In this document: one piece after another, positions 55,466 through 64,000 of the stretch
How the letters are laid out: every line of letters begins with the position of its first letter
Numbering within the stretch: position 1 is the first letter of the stretch
Assembly (NCBI RefSeq): GCF_050122995.1
Contig: NZ_JBNLIA010000002.1
Span: 62,001-126,000, forward strand
Direction: 5' to 3'
DNA length: 64,000 nucleotides
Source: Haloparvum alkalitolerans
GTDB lineage: Archaea; Halobacteriota; Halobacteria; Halobacteriales; Haloferacaceae
Notes under the pieces: model-generated
Told to the model about the DNA's origin: nothing
Seen by the model: only the letters and a program-made list of their open reading frames with translations
Database searches by the model: none
Program-made: the position numbers and the translations under genes

Positions 55466-56974
55466 TTACGCGAACAGCGCGTTCGCGGCCGCCTGCGCGC
55501 TCTCGATGACCGGCCCGAAGCCGGGCAGTACGAGCACCGTACCGACCGCCGCGAAGACGATCGCGGCGTACAGCGCCGTCGGGCGCGAGTCGACCGCGTC
55601 GAGGTCGCCCGCCGGCTCCTCCAGCCACAGCGCCTTCACGACGCGGCTGTAGTAGTACAGCGACAGCACGCTGTTTGCGGCGCCGACCGCCGCCAGCCAC
55701 CAGAAGCCGTTGAACACCGCGCCCATGAACAGGAAGTACTTCGAGAAGAACCCGCCGAGCGGGGGCAGCCCCGCCAGCGAGAACATAAACACGGTCATCG
55801 CGAGCGAGGCCATCGGCGCCTTGCTCGCGAGGCCGTTGTAGTCCTCGAACGTCTTCCCGACGCCCCACGTCTCCGCGAGGGCGATGAACAGGAACGCGCC
55901 GGTGTTCATGAACCCGTAGACGAGCAGGTGCGCCATCGCGGCGCCCATCACGTCGCCGTTGTGGGCCCCGCCGACCGAGATCGCCGCCAGCCCGATGAGC
56001 GCGTAGCCGGCGTGACCGATGGAGGAGTACGCCAGCATCCGCTTGACGTTCTCCTGGACCGCGGCCGCGAAGTTGCCGAGCGTCATCGTGACGACGGCGA
56101 CGATGCCGAACGCCACCGCCCAGTCGACGCCCGCGACGAGTTCGCTCCCGAGCGCGAAGCCCTCGGTGAACACGCGGAACGCGAGCGCGAAGCCGGCCGC
56201 CTTCGAGGCGGACGACAGGAACGCGCTCACGGGCGCGGGCGCGCCCTCGTACGCCTCCGGCGCCCAGAAGTGGAACGGCACGGAGGCGGTCTTGTACGCC
56301 AGCCCGCCGAGCACCATCAGGATCCCGATGCCGGCGACGCCGACCGGGGCGTCACCGCTCGTCAGGCCAGCGGCCACGTCGGACAGCAGCAGCGACCCCG
56401 TCGCGGCGTACACCAGCGAGATGCCGAAGACGAACACCGCGGAGGAGACCGCGCCGACGAGGAAGTACTTCAGCCCCGCCTCGACGCTCCCCTTGTTCCG
56501 CTTGAGGAACGTCACCAGCGCGTAGGAGGGCAGCGACGCCATCTCCAGCGCGACGAACGCGACCGCCAGCGAGTTGGCGGCCGCCATCAGCGACATCCCC
56601 GTGGCCGCGAACAGGACCATCGAGTAGAACTCGCCGGGGCTGTCCACGTCCGCGAGGTAGTCGTGCGCCGCGACGACGACCAGCGCCGTCACGACCGCGA
56701 AGACCACCGTGAAGAACAGCGCGAGGCCGTCCACCACGATCGCGTCCGCGAGCAGGGTGATCGCGCCGCCGGTGCCCTCCTGTCCGGTCCCGGCCAGCAG
56801 GAACCACGTCGCGGCGCCGAGCGACGCGAGCGACCCCAGCACGGCCACGACGGCCGAGGAGGTGTTCGAACGACTGTTCGGGTTGATCGTGTCCACGAGC
56901 AGCAGCGCGAGCCCCGTCAGCGCGAGCGCCAGCACGGGGGAGAGCGCGGCCCACTCGGGGAGTTGCGTCGCCAT
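55466..56974 (-). CDS. nuoN: NADH-quinone oxidoreductase subunit N (complex I)
   Basis: A 502-residue antiporter-like membrane subunit of the type I respiratory complex, with about 14 helices. Landmarks are ALEMASLPSYALVTFLKRNKGSVEAGLKYFLVGAVSSAVFVFGISLVY with the helix 5 Glu/helix 7 Lys pattern, YKTASVPFHFWAPEAYEGAPAPVSAFLSSASKAAGFAL and VKRMLAYSSIGHAGYALIG. It pumps or couples protons with M and L. Start overlaps the nuoM stop by one base (TAATG). It is the last gene of the operon and its 3' side faces repeat copy D. Confidence 0.95.
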   Translation of the reverse strand: MATQLPEWAALSPVLALALTGLALLLVDTINPNSRSNTSSAVVAVLGSLASLGAATWFLLAGTGQEGTGGAITLLADAIVVDGLALFFTVVFAVVTALVVVAAHDYLADVDSPGEFYSMVLFAATGMSLMAAANSLAVAFVALEMASLPSYALVTFLKRNKGSVEAGLKYFLVGAVSSAVFVFGISLVYAATGSLLLSDVAAGLTSGDAPVGVAGIGILMVLGGLAYKTASVPFHFWAPEAYEGAPAPVSAFLSSASKAAGFALAFRVFTEGFALGSELVAGVDWAVAFGIVAVVTMTLGNFAAAVQENVKRMLAYSSIGHAGYALIGLAAISVGGAHNGDVMGAAMAHLLVYGFMNTGAFLFIALAETWGVGKTFEDYNGLASKAPMASLAMTVFMFSLAGLPPLGGFFSKYFLFMGAVFNGFWWLAAVGAANSVLSLYYYSRVVKALWLEEPAGDLDAVDSRPTALYAAIVFAAVGTVLVLPGFGPVIESAQAAANALFA

Positions 56975-58497
56975 TAGTTGACACCTCCTGCGACCACGTC
57001 CGCGACGGCGTCACGGATCATCTCGAAGAACAGGTCCGGCGCGACGCCGAGCAGGATGATGGCACCCAGAAGCGCCATCAGCGGCGCCACGTCGCGGACC
57101 GGCGCGCGGCCGACCTCGTAGTCGGTCGCGAGGCTGAACGGCCCGAACAGCGTCTTCTGCATCGCCAGCAGCAGGTAGCCCGCCACGATGACGATGCCGA
57201 ACATCGCCGCCGCGGTGAACAGCGGCATCAGGCCGCCCGCGACCGGCGAGCCGAACGAGCCCACGAAGATGAAGAACTCGCCCGCGAAGCCGGCCATCAG
57301 CGGCAGCCCCATGTACGCGAACGCGCCGGCGACGAGGACGCCCACCGCGACGGGCATCCGGTCTGCCATCCCGGACATGTCCGAGAGCATCCGCGTGTGC
57401 GTCGCGTTGTAGACGACGCCGACCGCCATGAACATCAGCCCCGAGATGAGGCCGTGCGCGACCATCTGGAACGTCGCGCCGCCGACGCCGTACTCGGTGA
57501 ACGCGATCAGGCCGAGGATGACGTAGCCCATCGACGAGACGGACGAGTAGGCGACGATGCGCTTGAGGTCCTGCTGGGCCAGCGCCAGCATGGCGCCGTA
57601 GATGACCGACACCACGGCTATCGCGGCGATCGGCACCGCGAGCGCGGTCGCCTCCTCGGGCAGCATCGTGAAGTTGAACCGCAACAGCGCGTACGTCCCC
57701 ATCTTCAGGAGGACGCCGGCCAGCAGCACCGACACCGGGGTCGGCGCCTCCACGTGGGCGTCCGGCAGCCAGGTGTGGAACGGCACCATCGGCACCTTCA
57801 CCGCGAAGCCGACGAACAGCGCGAGGAACGCGAACAGCCGGATGGCGTCGGGGGCGATCCCGTAGAACGCCTCGACCTCGCCGGCCGCGAGCGCCGCGGT
57901 GATCGCGGGCATCCCGAACGTCTCGACCGGGAGCGCGAACACCAACGCCATGAACCCGATGAACATGACCAGCGACGCGAGGTTCGTGTACGCGAAGAAC
58001 TTGATCGCGGCGTACTTCCGGCGCGGGCCGCCCCAGACGCCGATGAGGAAGTACATCGGGACGAGGACGGCCTCCCAGAAGATGAACCAGACGAAGAAGT
58101 CCAGCGCCGTGAACACGCCGAGCAGGTTCGCCTCCATGAACAGCAGCAGCGCGTAGAACTGGCTGATGCGGTCGGAGATGGGCGTCCACGCCGAGAGGAT
58201 CGCTAGCGGGACGAGGAACGTCGTGAGCACCAGCAGCGGCATGCTGATGCCGTCGACGCCGACGAACCACTGGAGCGTGTAGCCGCCGACCTCCAGCCAG
58301 TCGGCCTGCGTTTCGAAGGCGATGCCGCCGCCCGTGAGGGCGTTGCCGGCCGCCTCGAACTGTGACCACATGTAGAGGCTCCCGACGAACGGGAGCAGAC
58401 TGAGCGCGAACGCGAGCCGTCCCGCCCACTCGTCGGGAGCGAGCGCGACGACCACGGCGCTCACGAACGTTACGGCGATGAGCGTCTCGATTATCAC
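56974..58497 (-). CDS. nuoM: NADH-quinone oxidoreductase subunit M (complex I)
   Basis: A 507-residue antiporter-like subunit. It has the conserved helix set ISMPLLVLTTFLVPLAIL, FWEAVLVPMYFLIGVWGGPRRKYAAIKFF, KVPMVPFHTWLPDAHVEAPTPVSVLLAGVLLKMGTYAL and LKRIVAYSSVSSMGYVILGLI, with the Lys and Glu typical of proton channels. The GTG start at 58497 overlaps the nuoL stop (GTGA). Length is normal. Confidence 0.94.
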   Translation of the reverse strand: MIIETLIAVTFVSAVVVALAPDEWAGRLAFALSLLPFVGSLYMWSQFEAAGNALTGGGIAFETQADWLEVGGYTLQWFVGVDGISMPLLVLTTFLVPLAILSAWTPISDRISQFYALLLFMEANLLGVFTALDFFVWFIFWEAVLVPMYFLIGVWGGPRRKYAAIKFFAYTNLASLVMFIGFMALVFALPVETFGMPAITAALAAGEVEAFYGIAPDAIRLFAFLALFVGFAVKVPMVPFHTWLPDAHVEAPTPVSVLLAGVLLKMGTYALLRFNFTMLPEEATALAVPIAAIAVVSVIYGAMLALAQQDLKRIVAYSSVSSMGYVILGLIAFTEYGVGGATFQMVAHGLISGLMFMAVGVVYNATHTRMLSDMSGMADRMPVAVGVLVAGAFAYMGLPLMAGFAGEFFIFVGSFGSPVAGGLMPLFTAAAMFGIVIVAGYLLLAMQKTLFGPFSLATDYEVGRAPVRDVAPLMALLGAIILLGVAPDLFFEMIRDAVADVVAGGVN

Positions 58498-60518
58498 AGG
58501 AACCACCCCCCGAGCACACCGAACAGGAGAAGCAGGCCGGTGAGCCCGAGCGTCAACATCGCGGCGTAGTGCGTGACCACGCCCGTCTGGACCCGCCGGA
58601 CGCGCTGCCCGGCCGCCAGGCTCACCGAGGAGACGCCGTTGACGACGCCGTCGACGATGCCCTGGTCGAAGGTGTCCGCGCCGCCGGAGACGTCCTGCGT
58701 CCGGGCGGCGAGCCAGACCTGCACCTCGTCCTGGTAGTAGTTGTTGTACAGCACGTCCTTGAGGCCGCCGAGCTTCGCCGTGTGCTCCGTCGGCTCGGCG
58801 ACGTTGTACAGCGTCCACGCGACCGCGAGGCCGGCCAGCGCCAGCCCGAGCGAGACGCCCGCGCCGATCAGCACGGTGGGCACCTCGCCGCCCGCGATGT
58901 AGCCGCTACTGTACGGACCGATGTCCGCGTAGTGGTGCGAGGAGAGGCCGTCGATGCCGCCCCACTCGTTGTCGAGCCAGCGGTGGAGCACGTCGATGCC
59001 CTTCACGCCGAGCACCTTCTTGACCGGCACCATGTTGATGAATCCGGTGACGACCGCGAGGGTGCCGAGCACCGTCAGCGGCCCCTTCACGTTCCAGCGC
59101 ACCGAGTGCGGGTCCTCGGCCAGCTCCGACCGCGGCTCGCCGTGGAACGTCAGGAACACCATGCGGAAGGTGTAGAACGCGGTGACGGGCACCGCGAGCA
59201 GCCCCATGACGTAGCCGCCCAGAAGCAGCGGGTCGTTGAGGCCGTGGACGAGCGCCTCGTAGAGGATCTCGTCCTTCGACCAGAAGCCCGCGAACGGGAA
59301 GATGCCCGCGAGCGCGAGCGAGCCCGCGAGGAACGTCCAGTAGGTGACGGGCATCTTGTCCCTCAGCCCTCCCATGTCCCACATGTCCTCGTTGTGGTGC
59401 ATCGCGATGATGACCGACCCGGCACCGAGGAACAGCAGCGCCTTGAAGAACGCGTGGGTCGTCAGGTGGAAGACCGCGGCCACGTAGCCGCCCGCGCCGA
59501 GCGCGAGCATCATGTAGCCGTACTGCGAGATCGTCGAGTACGCGAGCACCTGCTTCAGCTCGTCCTTCACCACGCCCATCGTCGCCGCGAACAGGGCCGT
59601 GAAGCCGCCGATGAACGCGATGACCGCGAGCGTCGTCGGCGTCAGCGCGTAGAAGCCGTACATCCGCGCGACGAGGTAGACGCCGGCCGCGACCATCGTC
59701 GCCGCGTGGATGAGCGCGGAGACCGGCGTCGGGCCCTCCATCGCGTCGGGGAGCCACGTGTGCAGCGGGAACTGCGCGGACTTGCCGACCGCGCCGCCCA
59801 GCACCAGCAGGCCGACGACGGTGAACCACGTCATCGCGTCGAGCCCGAACGGCGTCCAGGCGTCGAACTCGCCCGCGAGCGCCGCCTCAGCGAGCGCGGG
59901 GAACGACTCGGCGCCCGCGAACCCCGCGGTGCCGAACGTCGCGAACACCGCGACCACGCCGACGAGGAAGAAGTAGTCCCCGAAGCGGGTGACGAGGAAC
60001 GCCTTCTTCGCCGCCGACGGCGGCCCCGGCTCCCGGAAGTGGAAGCCGATGAGCAGGTACGAGCAGAGCCCGACCAGCTCGAAGAACATGAACGCCATCA
60101 GCAGGTTGTCGGCGACGACGAACCCGAGCATCGAGGCGGTGAAGAGGCCGAGGCCGGCGTAGTACCGGGGGAGCCCCGTCTCGTCCTCGTCGTTCATGTA
60201 GCCGAGCGAGAACACGTGGACTAAAAGCGCCACGAGCGTCACGATGACGAGCATCAGCGACGACAGCGGGTCGATCAGCAGGCCGAACGCGAGCTCGAAC
60301 TGCTCGCCGCCGGCCCACGTGTAGATCGTCTCGTCGTAGGCCGCCCCGCCTGCGACCGTCGCGAGCACCCACAGCGACAGCAGGAACGAGCCCGCGGTCG
60401 CCGCGATGCCCCCGAAGGCGCCGCCCTTGGGGAGGTACTTCCCGAGGCCCAGCGCCACGAGGAACGATACGAACGGCAGCAGGACGATGGCCGGCACGTA
60501 CGCGAACGCGTCCACCAT
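58494..60518 (-). CDS. nuoL: NADH-quinone oxidoreductase subunit L (complex I)
   Basis: A 674-residue proton-pumping subunit with about 16 helices and the long C-terminal lateral helix region. It has AFMFFELVGLCSYLLIGFHFREPGPPSAAKKAFLVTRFGDYFFLVG, SAQFPLHTWLPDAMEGPTPVSALIHAATMVAAGVYLVARM and LKQVLAYSTISQYGYMMLALG. I chose the ATG at 60516-60518, two bases after the nuoK stop; a GTG at 60527 would overlap nuoK by a few bases. Confidence 0.94.
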   Translation of the reverse strand: MVDAFAYVPAIVLLPFVSFLVALGLGKYLPKGGAFGGIAATAGSFLLSLWVLATVAGGAAYDETIYTWAGGEQFELAFGLLIDPLSSLMLVIVTLVALLVHVFSLGYMNDEDETGLPRYYAGLGLFTASMLGFVVADNLLMAFMFFELVGLCSYLLIGFHFREPGPPSAAKKAFLVTRFGDYFFLVGVVAVFATFGTAGFAGAESFPALAEAALAGEFDAWTPFGLDAMTWFTVVGLLVLGGAVGKSAQFPLHTWLPDAMEGPTPVSALIHAATMVAAGVYLVARMYGFYALTPTTLAVIAFIGGFTALFAATMGVVKDELKQVLAYSTISQYGYMMLALGAGGYVAAVFHLTTHAFFKALLFLGAGSVIIAMHHNEDMWDMGGLRDKMPVTYWTFLAGSLALAGIFPFAGFWSKDEILYEALVHGLNDPLLLGGYVMGLLAVPVTAFYTFRMVFLTFHGEPRSELAEDPHSVRWNVKGPLTVLGTLAVVTGFINMVPVKKVLGVKGIDVLHRWLDNEWGGIDGLSSHHYADIGPYSSGYIAGGEVPTVLIGAGVSLGLALAGLAVAWTLYNVAEPTEHTAKLGGLKDVLYNNYYQDEVQVWLAARTQDVSGGADTFDQGIVDGVVNGVSSVSLAAGQRVRRVQTGVVTHYAAMLTLGLTGLLLLFGVLGGWFL

Positions 60519-60520
60519 CG

Positions 60521-60823
60521 TTACCACCTCATCTCCGAAGTCAGTGTCACGTCTGTCTCACCGAAGTTACGGTACAGCACGAGGATAATGCCGATCCCGA
60601 CGGCGACCTCCGCGGCCGCCAGCGCGATGACGAACAGGGCGAACACCTGCCCGGTGAGGTCCCCGTAGAACAGCGAGAACGCCACCAGGTTGATGTTCGC
60701 CGCGTTGAGCATCAGCTCCACGCTCATCAGGAAGTACAGCACCTCACGCCGCGTGAGGACGCCGAACAGGCCGATACAGAAGATGCCGGCCGCCAACAGC
60801 AGGTAGTAGGTGGGCGGGACCAT
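60521..60823 (-). CDS. nuoK: NADH-quinone oxidoreductase subunit K (complex I)
   Basis: A 100-residue three-helix subunit. It shows the NuoK pattern YYLLLAAGIFCIGLFGVLTRREVLYFLMSVELMLNAANINLVAFSLFYG with the conserved Glu in helix 2 (SVELMLN) and another in helix 3 (AAAEVAVGIGIILVLYRN). These acidic residues relay protons at the membrane-arm junction. It overlaps nuoJ2 by one base. Confidence 0.94.
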   Translation of the reverse strand: MVPPTYYLLLAAGIFCIGLFGVLTRREVLYFLMSVELMLNAANINLVAFSLFYGDLTGQVFALFVIALAAAEVAVGIGIILVLYRNFGETDVTLTSEMRW

Positions 60824-61176
60824 CAGCGGTCACCCCCCTCCCGGCCGCCGTCGGTGAACGCCTCACCGACCGCGGAGACGACGGAGCCGCCCTCCTCGCG
60901 CTTCGCGAGGTAGAGCGCCCCGTCGACCGCCACGTCCAGCGTCAAGGCGACGATGAGGAACGCGGCGAGGAACCCCTCCGTGTTGGCGGCGAGGCTCCCG
61001 AGGTCGAGGTTGAAGAGGGCGTAGCCGATGTTGTGGACGACCGTGTCGGCCGCCTCGCCGGACAGCTCGAAGCCGGCCGGCTCGCCGAACTCCGCGTTCA
61101 CGAACGCCGCGGCCATGGCCGCGAACAGCAGGACCGACGCCAGCCCCGGGACGAGTCCGGAACGGCGGTCGCTCAT
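60823..61176 (-). CDS. nuoJ2: Complex I subunit J, C-terminal half (NuoJ2)
   Basis: A 117-residue protein with two hydrophobic helices: VPGLASVLLFAAMAAAFVNAE, and EGFLAAFLIVALTLDVAVDGALYLAKRE. It carries the C-terminal helices of NuoJ (the part following the helix 3 pi-bulge in standard complex I), here split from nuoJ1. The ATG at 61176 overlaps the nuoJ1 stop (ATGA). Splitting of nuoJ into two genes is a known haloarchaeal feature. Confidence 0.8.
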   Translation of the reverse strand: MSDRRSGLVPGLASVLLFAAMAAAFVNAEFGEPAGFELSGEAADTVVHNIGYALFNLDLGSLAANTEGFLAAFLIVALTLDVAVDGALYLAKREEGGSVVSAVGEAFTDGGREGGDR

Positions 61177-61436
61177 GCGCTATGCACCTCCGGCTCCGTC
61201 GACCGCGTCAGCATCACGGCGAACGTGATGAGGATGAGCACCCCGCCCACGTAGACGAGGATCTGCATGGCGGCGAGGAACTCCGCCTGCAACATCACGT
61301 AGTGCACCGCGACGCTCACCAGCGCGGCTCCCAGAAGCAGGGACGCGTGAAACACGTCCCGAGCGAGAACCACGCCGAGGCTGCTCGCCAGCGTAACGAG
61401 GGCGAACAGGGCGAACGCGATGGTTTCGTAGACCAT
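61173..61436 (-). CDS. nuoJ1: Complex I subunit J, N-terminal half (NuoJ1)
   Basis: An 87-residue protein with three helices, including FALFALVTLASSLGVVLARDVFHASLLLGAALVSVAVHYVMLQAEFLAAMQILVYVGGVLILITFAVML. The AMQILVYVGGVLILITFAVML segment matches the highly conserved NuoJ helix 3 containing the pi-bulge Tyr and Gly residues. It is complete at 87 residues, which confirms the split rather than a frameshift, because both parts have proper start and stop codons with a 4-nt overlap. Confidence 0.85.
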   Translation of the reverse strand: MVYETIAFALFALVTLASSLGVVLARDVFHASLLLGAALVSVAVHYVMLQAEFLAAMQILVYVGGVLILITFAVMLTRSTEPEVHSA

Positions 61437-61500
61437 TGTGTGTGTCTCCTATGAGATTTCCTTTGAAGGTTTCGAGAACGGCTCGACGCCGTTCGCGGAA

Positions 61501-61962
61501 CTACTGGTAATCGACCTCCCCGTCACCCTCTCCGACCCACGCGTTGCGGTCGGGGTTGCGGGAGTTGAGCGGGTCGATACCCTTGTACCACGGGACGTTC
61601 TTGAGCTGTTCTTTGTTGTAGACGAAGTCGTCCTTCGTGTCCGCGGTGAACTCGAAGTTCTGCGTCAGCAGGATGGCGTCGACGGGACAGACCTCCTCGC
61701 ACAGCCGGCAGTAGATGCACTGCCCGATGTGGAGGTTGTACTGCTCGCCGTTGCGCTGGTCGTCCTGGACGATCTGGATCGTGTCGTTGGGACAGACGTT
61801 CTCACACTGCCGGCACCAGATGCAGCGCTCCTGGCTGAACTTGTGAACGCCGCGGAAGCGCGGGCTCACCTCCGGCGCCGTCTCCGGGTACTCGACCGTG
61901 AACGTCGAGCCGTCGAGCGCGTGCTTCATCGTCGTCGCCATGGATTTGAGCAGTCCGATCAT
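61501..61962 (-). CDS. nuoI: NADH-quinone oxidoreductase subunit I (complex I iron-sulfur protein)
   Basis: A 153-residue ferredoxin-type subunit carrying two 4Fe-4S clusters. The motifs are CIWCRQCENVCPND and CIYCRLCEEVCPVDA, each CxxCxxCxxxCP. They pass electrons toward the terminal cluster and quinone in the hydrophilic arm. The start overlaps the nuoH stop by one base (TGATG). A 64-nt spacer separates it from nuoJ1, the largest internal gap in this operon. Confidence 0.95.
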   Translation of the reverse strand: MIGLLKSMATTMKHALDGSTFTVEYPETAPEVSPRFRGVHKFSQERCIWCRQCENVCPNDTIQIVQDDQRNGEQYNLHIGQCIYCRLCEEVCPVDAILLTQNFEFTADTKDDFVYNKEQLKNVPWYKGIDPLNSRNPDRNAWVGEGDGEVDYQ

Positions 61963-63035
61963 CAGACGGTCACCCCCACGAGTACGGCCGTGAGCACGAG
62001 GTTAGCGAACGATAGCACCAGCATTCCCTTCCAGCCCACCTCGATGAGCTGGTCGATGCGGAACCGCGGCATCGCGGCCCGGCACCACTGGGTGAACAGG
62101 AAGAACGCCCAGATCTTCACGACGAACCAGACGAACCCGATGCTCTCCGGGCCCGGCCCGGAGGCGCCCCCGAGGAACGCCATCGTCAGGATGGCGCCGC
62201 CGAGGAAGATGTGGAGGAACTCCCCGAGGTAGAACAGCACGAAGTACGCCGAGGAGTACTCGGTCTGGTAGCCGGCGACGATCTCGGTCGGGGCCTCCGG
62301 GATGTCGAAGGGGTTCCGGCCGATCTCCGCCATGTTCGCCGTGAGGAACAGCAGGAACGCGAACGGGTTGACGAACGCGTACCACGACGGGATGGTGATC
62401 CCGCCGAGCGTGACGAGCGCCTCCTGCTGGGCGGCGACGATGCCGCTGGTCTGGAGCGTCCCCGCGAACACCACGACGGACATCGCCGTGACGATGAGGG
62501 GAATCTCGTACGCGAGGTTCTGCGCGACGGCCCGCAGGCCGCCGAGCAGCGAGTACTTGTTGTTGGACGCGTAGCCGGCCATCACCAGCGAGACGGAGGC
62601 GATGGAGGCGAACGCGAACACCAGCGCGAACCCGACCTCGGGGTCCGCGAGCTGGACGTTTATCGGACCGAGGTTGCCCATCGGGATCACCGCGAAGCCG
62701 AGCAGCGCGGACGCGGGCAGCACGATGGGCGCCAGGTCGTAGGAGGGGCGGTCGGCGCCCTCCGGGATGATCAGTTCCTTCGCGAGGAGCTGGACGGCCG
62801 CGGCCGGGATGATCAGCAGGCCGAACGGCCCGATCCGGTTGACCGCGATGCGGTCGGTGAACGCGGCCGTGATCTTCCGCTTGGCCCACGGGCCCGCGAC
62901 GCCCGTGAACGTCAGCATGACGTTGCCGACGAGGAACGCGGCGATCAGCGCGCCGACGACCTCGCCGAGCACGCCGCCGATCCCGAGCGCGTTCGCGACG
63001 AACTCGGGGAACAGCTGGGCGGGCGCGAGCGACAT
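61962..63035 (-). CDS. nuoH: NADH-quinone oxidoreductase subunit H (complex I)
   Basis: A 357-residue membrane subunit forming the quinone cavity floor. Visible are RIGPFGLLIIPAAAVQLLAKELIIPEGADRP, a loop rich in acidic residues near the quinone channel (NMAEIGRNPFDIPEAPTEIVAGYQTEYSSAYFVLFYLGEFLHIF) and GLRAVAQNLAYEIPL. The ATG at 63033-63035 overlaps the nuoCD stop by one base; a GTG one codon earlier is possible. It is the last membrane-anchor gene before the soluble CD subunit. Confidence 0.94.
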   Translation of the reverse strand: MSLAPAQLFPEFVANALGIGGVLGEVVGALIAAFLVGNVMLTFTGVAGPWAKRKITAAFTDRIAVNRIGPFGLLIIPAAAVQLLAKELIIPEGADRPSYDLAPIVLPASALLGFAVIPMGNLGPINVQLADPEVGFALVFAFASIASVSLVMAGYASNNKYSLLGGLRAVAQNLAYEIPLIVTAMSVVVFAGTLQTSGIVAAQQEALVTLGGITIPSWYAFVNPFAFLLFLTANMAEIGRNPFDIPEAPTEIVAGYQTEYSSAYFVLFYLGEFLHIFLGGAILTMAFLGGASGPGPESIGFVWFVVKIWAFFLFTQWCRAAMPRFRIDQLIEVGWKGMLVLSFANLVLTAVLVGVTV

Positions 63036-64000
63036 CACCGATCCACCTCGCCGAGCACGATGTCGAGGCTACCCAGCGCCGCGATCATGTCCGGGATGTA
63101 CTCGCCCTGCGCCATCTCCGGCAGCGTCTGCAGGTTGGAGAAGCACGGCGACCGGATCTTGAAGCGGGCGGGCTTGTCGGTGCCGTCCGCGCGCATGTAG
63201 ATGCCGAGTTCGCCCTTCGCGGCCTCGACGGCGCGGTAGATCTCGGTGTCGTCGTCCGGCCGGAGGGTGCGCGGGACGTTGGCCTGGATCGTGCGCTCGT
63301 CCTCGGGCCAGTCCTCCAGCAGGTCGACGCACTGTTCGATGATCTTGGCGGACTCCTCGACCTCCCGCATCCGGACGAGCAGGCGGGCGTAGTTGTCGCA
63401 GCCGTCCTCGGTCACCACGTCCCAGTCGAGCTCGTCGTAGTAGCCGTAGGGGTCGTCGCGGCGCAGGTCGTAGTCGACGCCGGAACCGCGGGCGACCGGA
63501 CCGGTCGCACCGTAGTCCTTCGCCACCTCCGGCGGGAGGATGCCGGTGTCGACCGTCCGCATCTGGAAGATCTCGTTGGAGGTCAGCAGGTCGTGGTACT
63601 CCTCGACGGACTCCGGGAGCTGGTCGAGGAAGTCCCGCGTCTTCGAGAAGAACTCCTCGCGGGGCTCGGGCAGGTCCCAGACGACGCCGCCGAGCCGGAA
63701 GTAGTTGAACATCATCCGCTGGCCGGTCAGGTCCTCCAGCAGGTTCTGCACCTGCTCGCGGTCGTTGATCGCGTACATGAACGTCGCGGTGAAGTCGCCG
63801 TTGACGTCCAGCGCGAACGTGGCGAGCGCGAGCATGTGCGCGGCGATGCGGCACATCTCCGCGCCCATCGTGCGGATGACCTGCGCGTACTCGGGGACGT
63901 CGATGTCCGCGAGGTCCTCGGCCGCGCGGGCGTACGCGTACTCGTTGAGGAGTCCCGCCGAGATGTAGTCCCAGCGGTCCGGGTACGGCATGATCTGGTA
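63035..64000 (-). CDS. nuoCD: NADH-quinone oxidoreductase subunit CD or D, C-terminal part (runs off the right edge)
   Basis: About 322 residues of the 49-kDa-type subunit are visible, ending SPCFSNLQTLPEMAQGEYIPDMIAALGSLDIVLGEVDR. The segment includes PYPDRWDYISAGLLNEYAYA, VIRTMGAEMCRIAAHMLALATFALDVNG, RMMFNYFRLGGVVWDLPEP and TGPVARGSGVDYDLRRDDPYGYYDELDWDVV. These are the NuoD motifs that line the quinone chamber. In haloarchaea nuoC and nuoD are commonly fused, but the C part is beyond the window. The frame is open to the edge. Confidence 0.92.
   Translation of the reverse strand, partial: YQIMPYPDRWDYISAGLLNEYAYARAAEDLADIDVPEYAQVIRTMGAEMCRIAAHMLALATFALDVNGDFTATFMYAINDREQVQNLLEDLTGQRMMFNYFRLGGVVWDLPEPREEFFSKTRDFLDQLPESVEEYHDLLTSNEIFQMRTVDTGILPPEVAKDYGATGPVARGSGVDYDLRRDDPYGYYDELDWDVVTEDGCDNYARLLVRMREVEESAKIIEQCVDLLEDWPEDERTIQANVPRTLRPDDDTEIYRAVEAAKGELGIYMRADGTDKPARFKIRSPCFSNLQTLPEMAQGEYIPDMIAALGSLDIVLGEVDR

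Noticed and set aside
61437..61500. Missing or broken gene between nuoJ1 and nuoI
   Set aside because: The 64-nt gap has no open frame with nuo similarity and both neighbours are complete. It is only a spacer.

Overview
The window is chromosomal DNA of an extremely halophilic archaeon (class Halobacteria). The evidence is high GC content, acidic proteins, archaeal lipid and tRNA genes (GGGP synthase, Trm56), an AglJ-type N-glycosylation enzyme, Tat lipoproteins with an RR motif plus lipobox, a HEWD protein, bacterial-type GyrBA, and TATA-like boxes about 24-31 nt upstream of many start codons (leaderless transcripts). A Halorubrum-like genus is my inference from GC content and family content only. 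No tRNA, rRNA, transposase or CRISPR array was found.

Layout. 1-9.3 kb: housekeeping and small haloarchaeal proteins (EthD end, two YdjM-like membrane hydrolases, HEWD, zinc ribbon, NAD epimerase, trm56, aminotransferase, ArsA/Get3 ATPase, GGGP synthase, creatininase, DUF192). 9.3-17.4 kb: threonine synthase, a lipoprotein, the operon coiled-coil protein-smc-scpA, and MTA phosphorylase. 17.6-23.9 kb: MATE exporter, CopD-like membrane protein, HhH protein, and a pabB-pabA-pabC-like operon. 24.3-30.1 kb: a surface-polymer/glycosylation cluster, with flippase-like protein, polysaccharide deacetylase, DUF2304 and GT2 on the minus strand and a phosphodiesterase and aglJ on the plus strand. 30.2-39.8 kb: grpE, menD, then pstSCAB-phoU-phoU2. 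39.8-45.4 kb: coiled-coil protein, membrane protein, znuABC-type metal importer, YbaK, small conserved protein. 45.6-51.4 kb: gyrB-gyrA and an MFS transporter. 51.5-54.4 kb: DJ-1/PfpI protein, purine phosphoribosyltransferase, RCK-DHH fusion. 55.5-64 kb: complex I genes from nuoN back to a partial nuoCD, tightly overlapped on the minus strand.

The most unusual content is non-coding. Four long gene-free gaps (3.0-3.4, 19.1-19.35, 23.86-24.3 and 54.6-55.35 kb) carry copies of one mosaic repeat family of about 270-720 bp. Each copy is built from the same ordered hairpins and ends in a GCCGGCTGGGGCTTTC arm. Between copies the loops stay fixed while stems change in both arms so that pairing is kept. 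All four lie at gene 3' ends, three of them between convergent genes. I do not recognise the family. It could be a structured RNA, a BIME/REP-like element or a non-autonomous mobile element.

Other repeats inside genes or promoters: a 15-bp minisatellite in the pabC-like gene, a 51-bp duplication in grpE, three GCGTTCCGC copies upstream of menD, a palindrome over the pstS TATA box, and paired GTGCACAC motifs upstream of gyrB.
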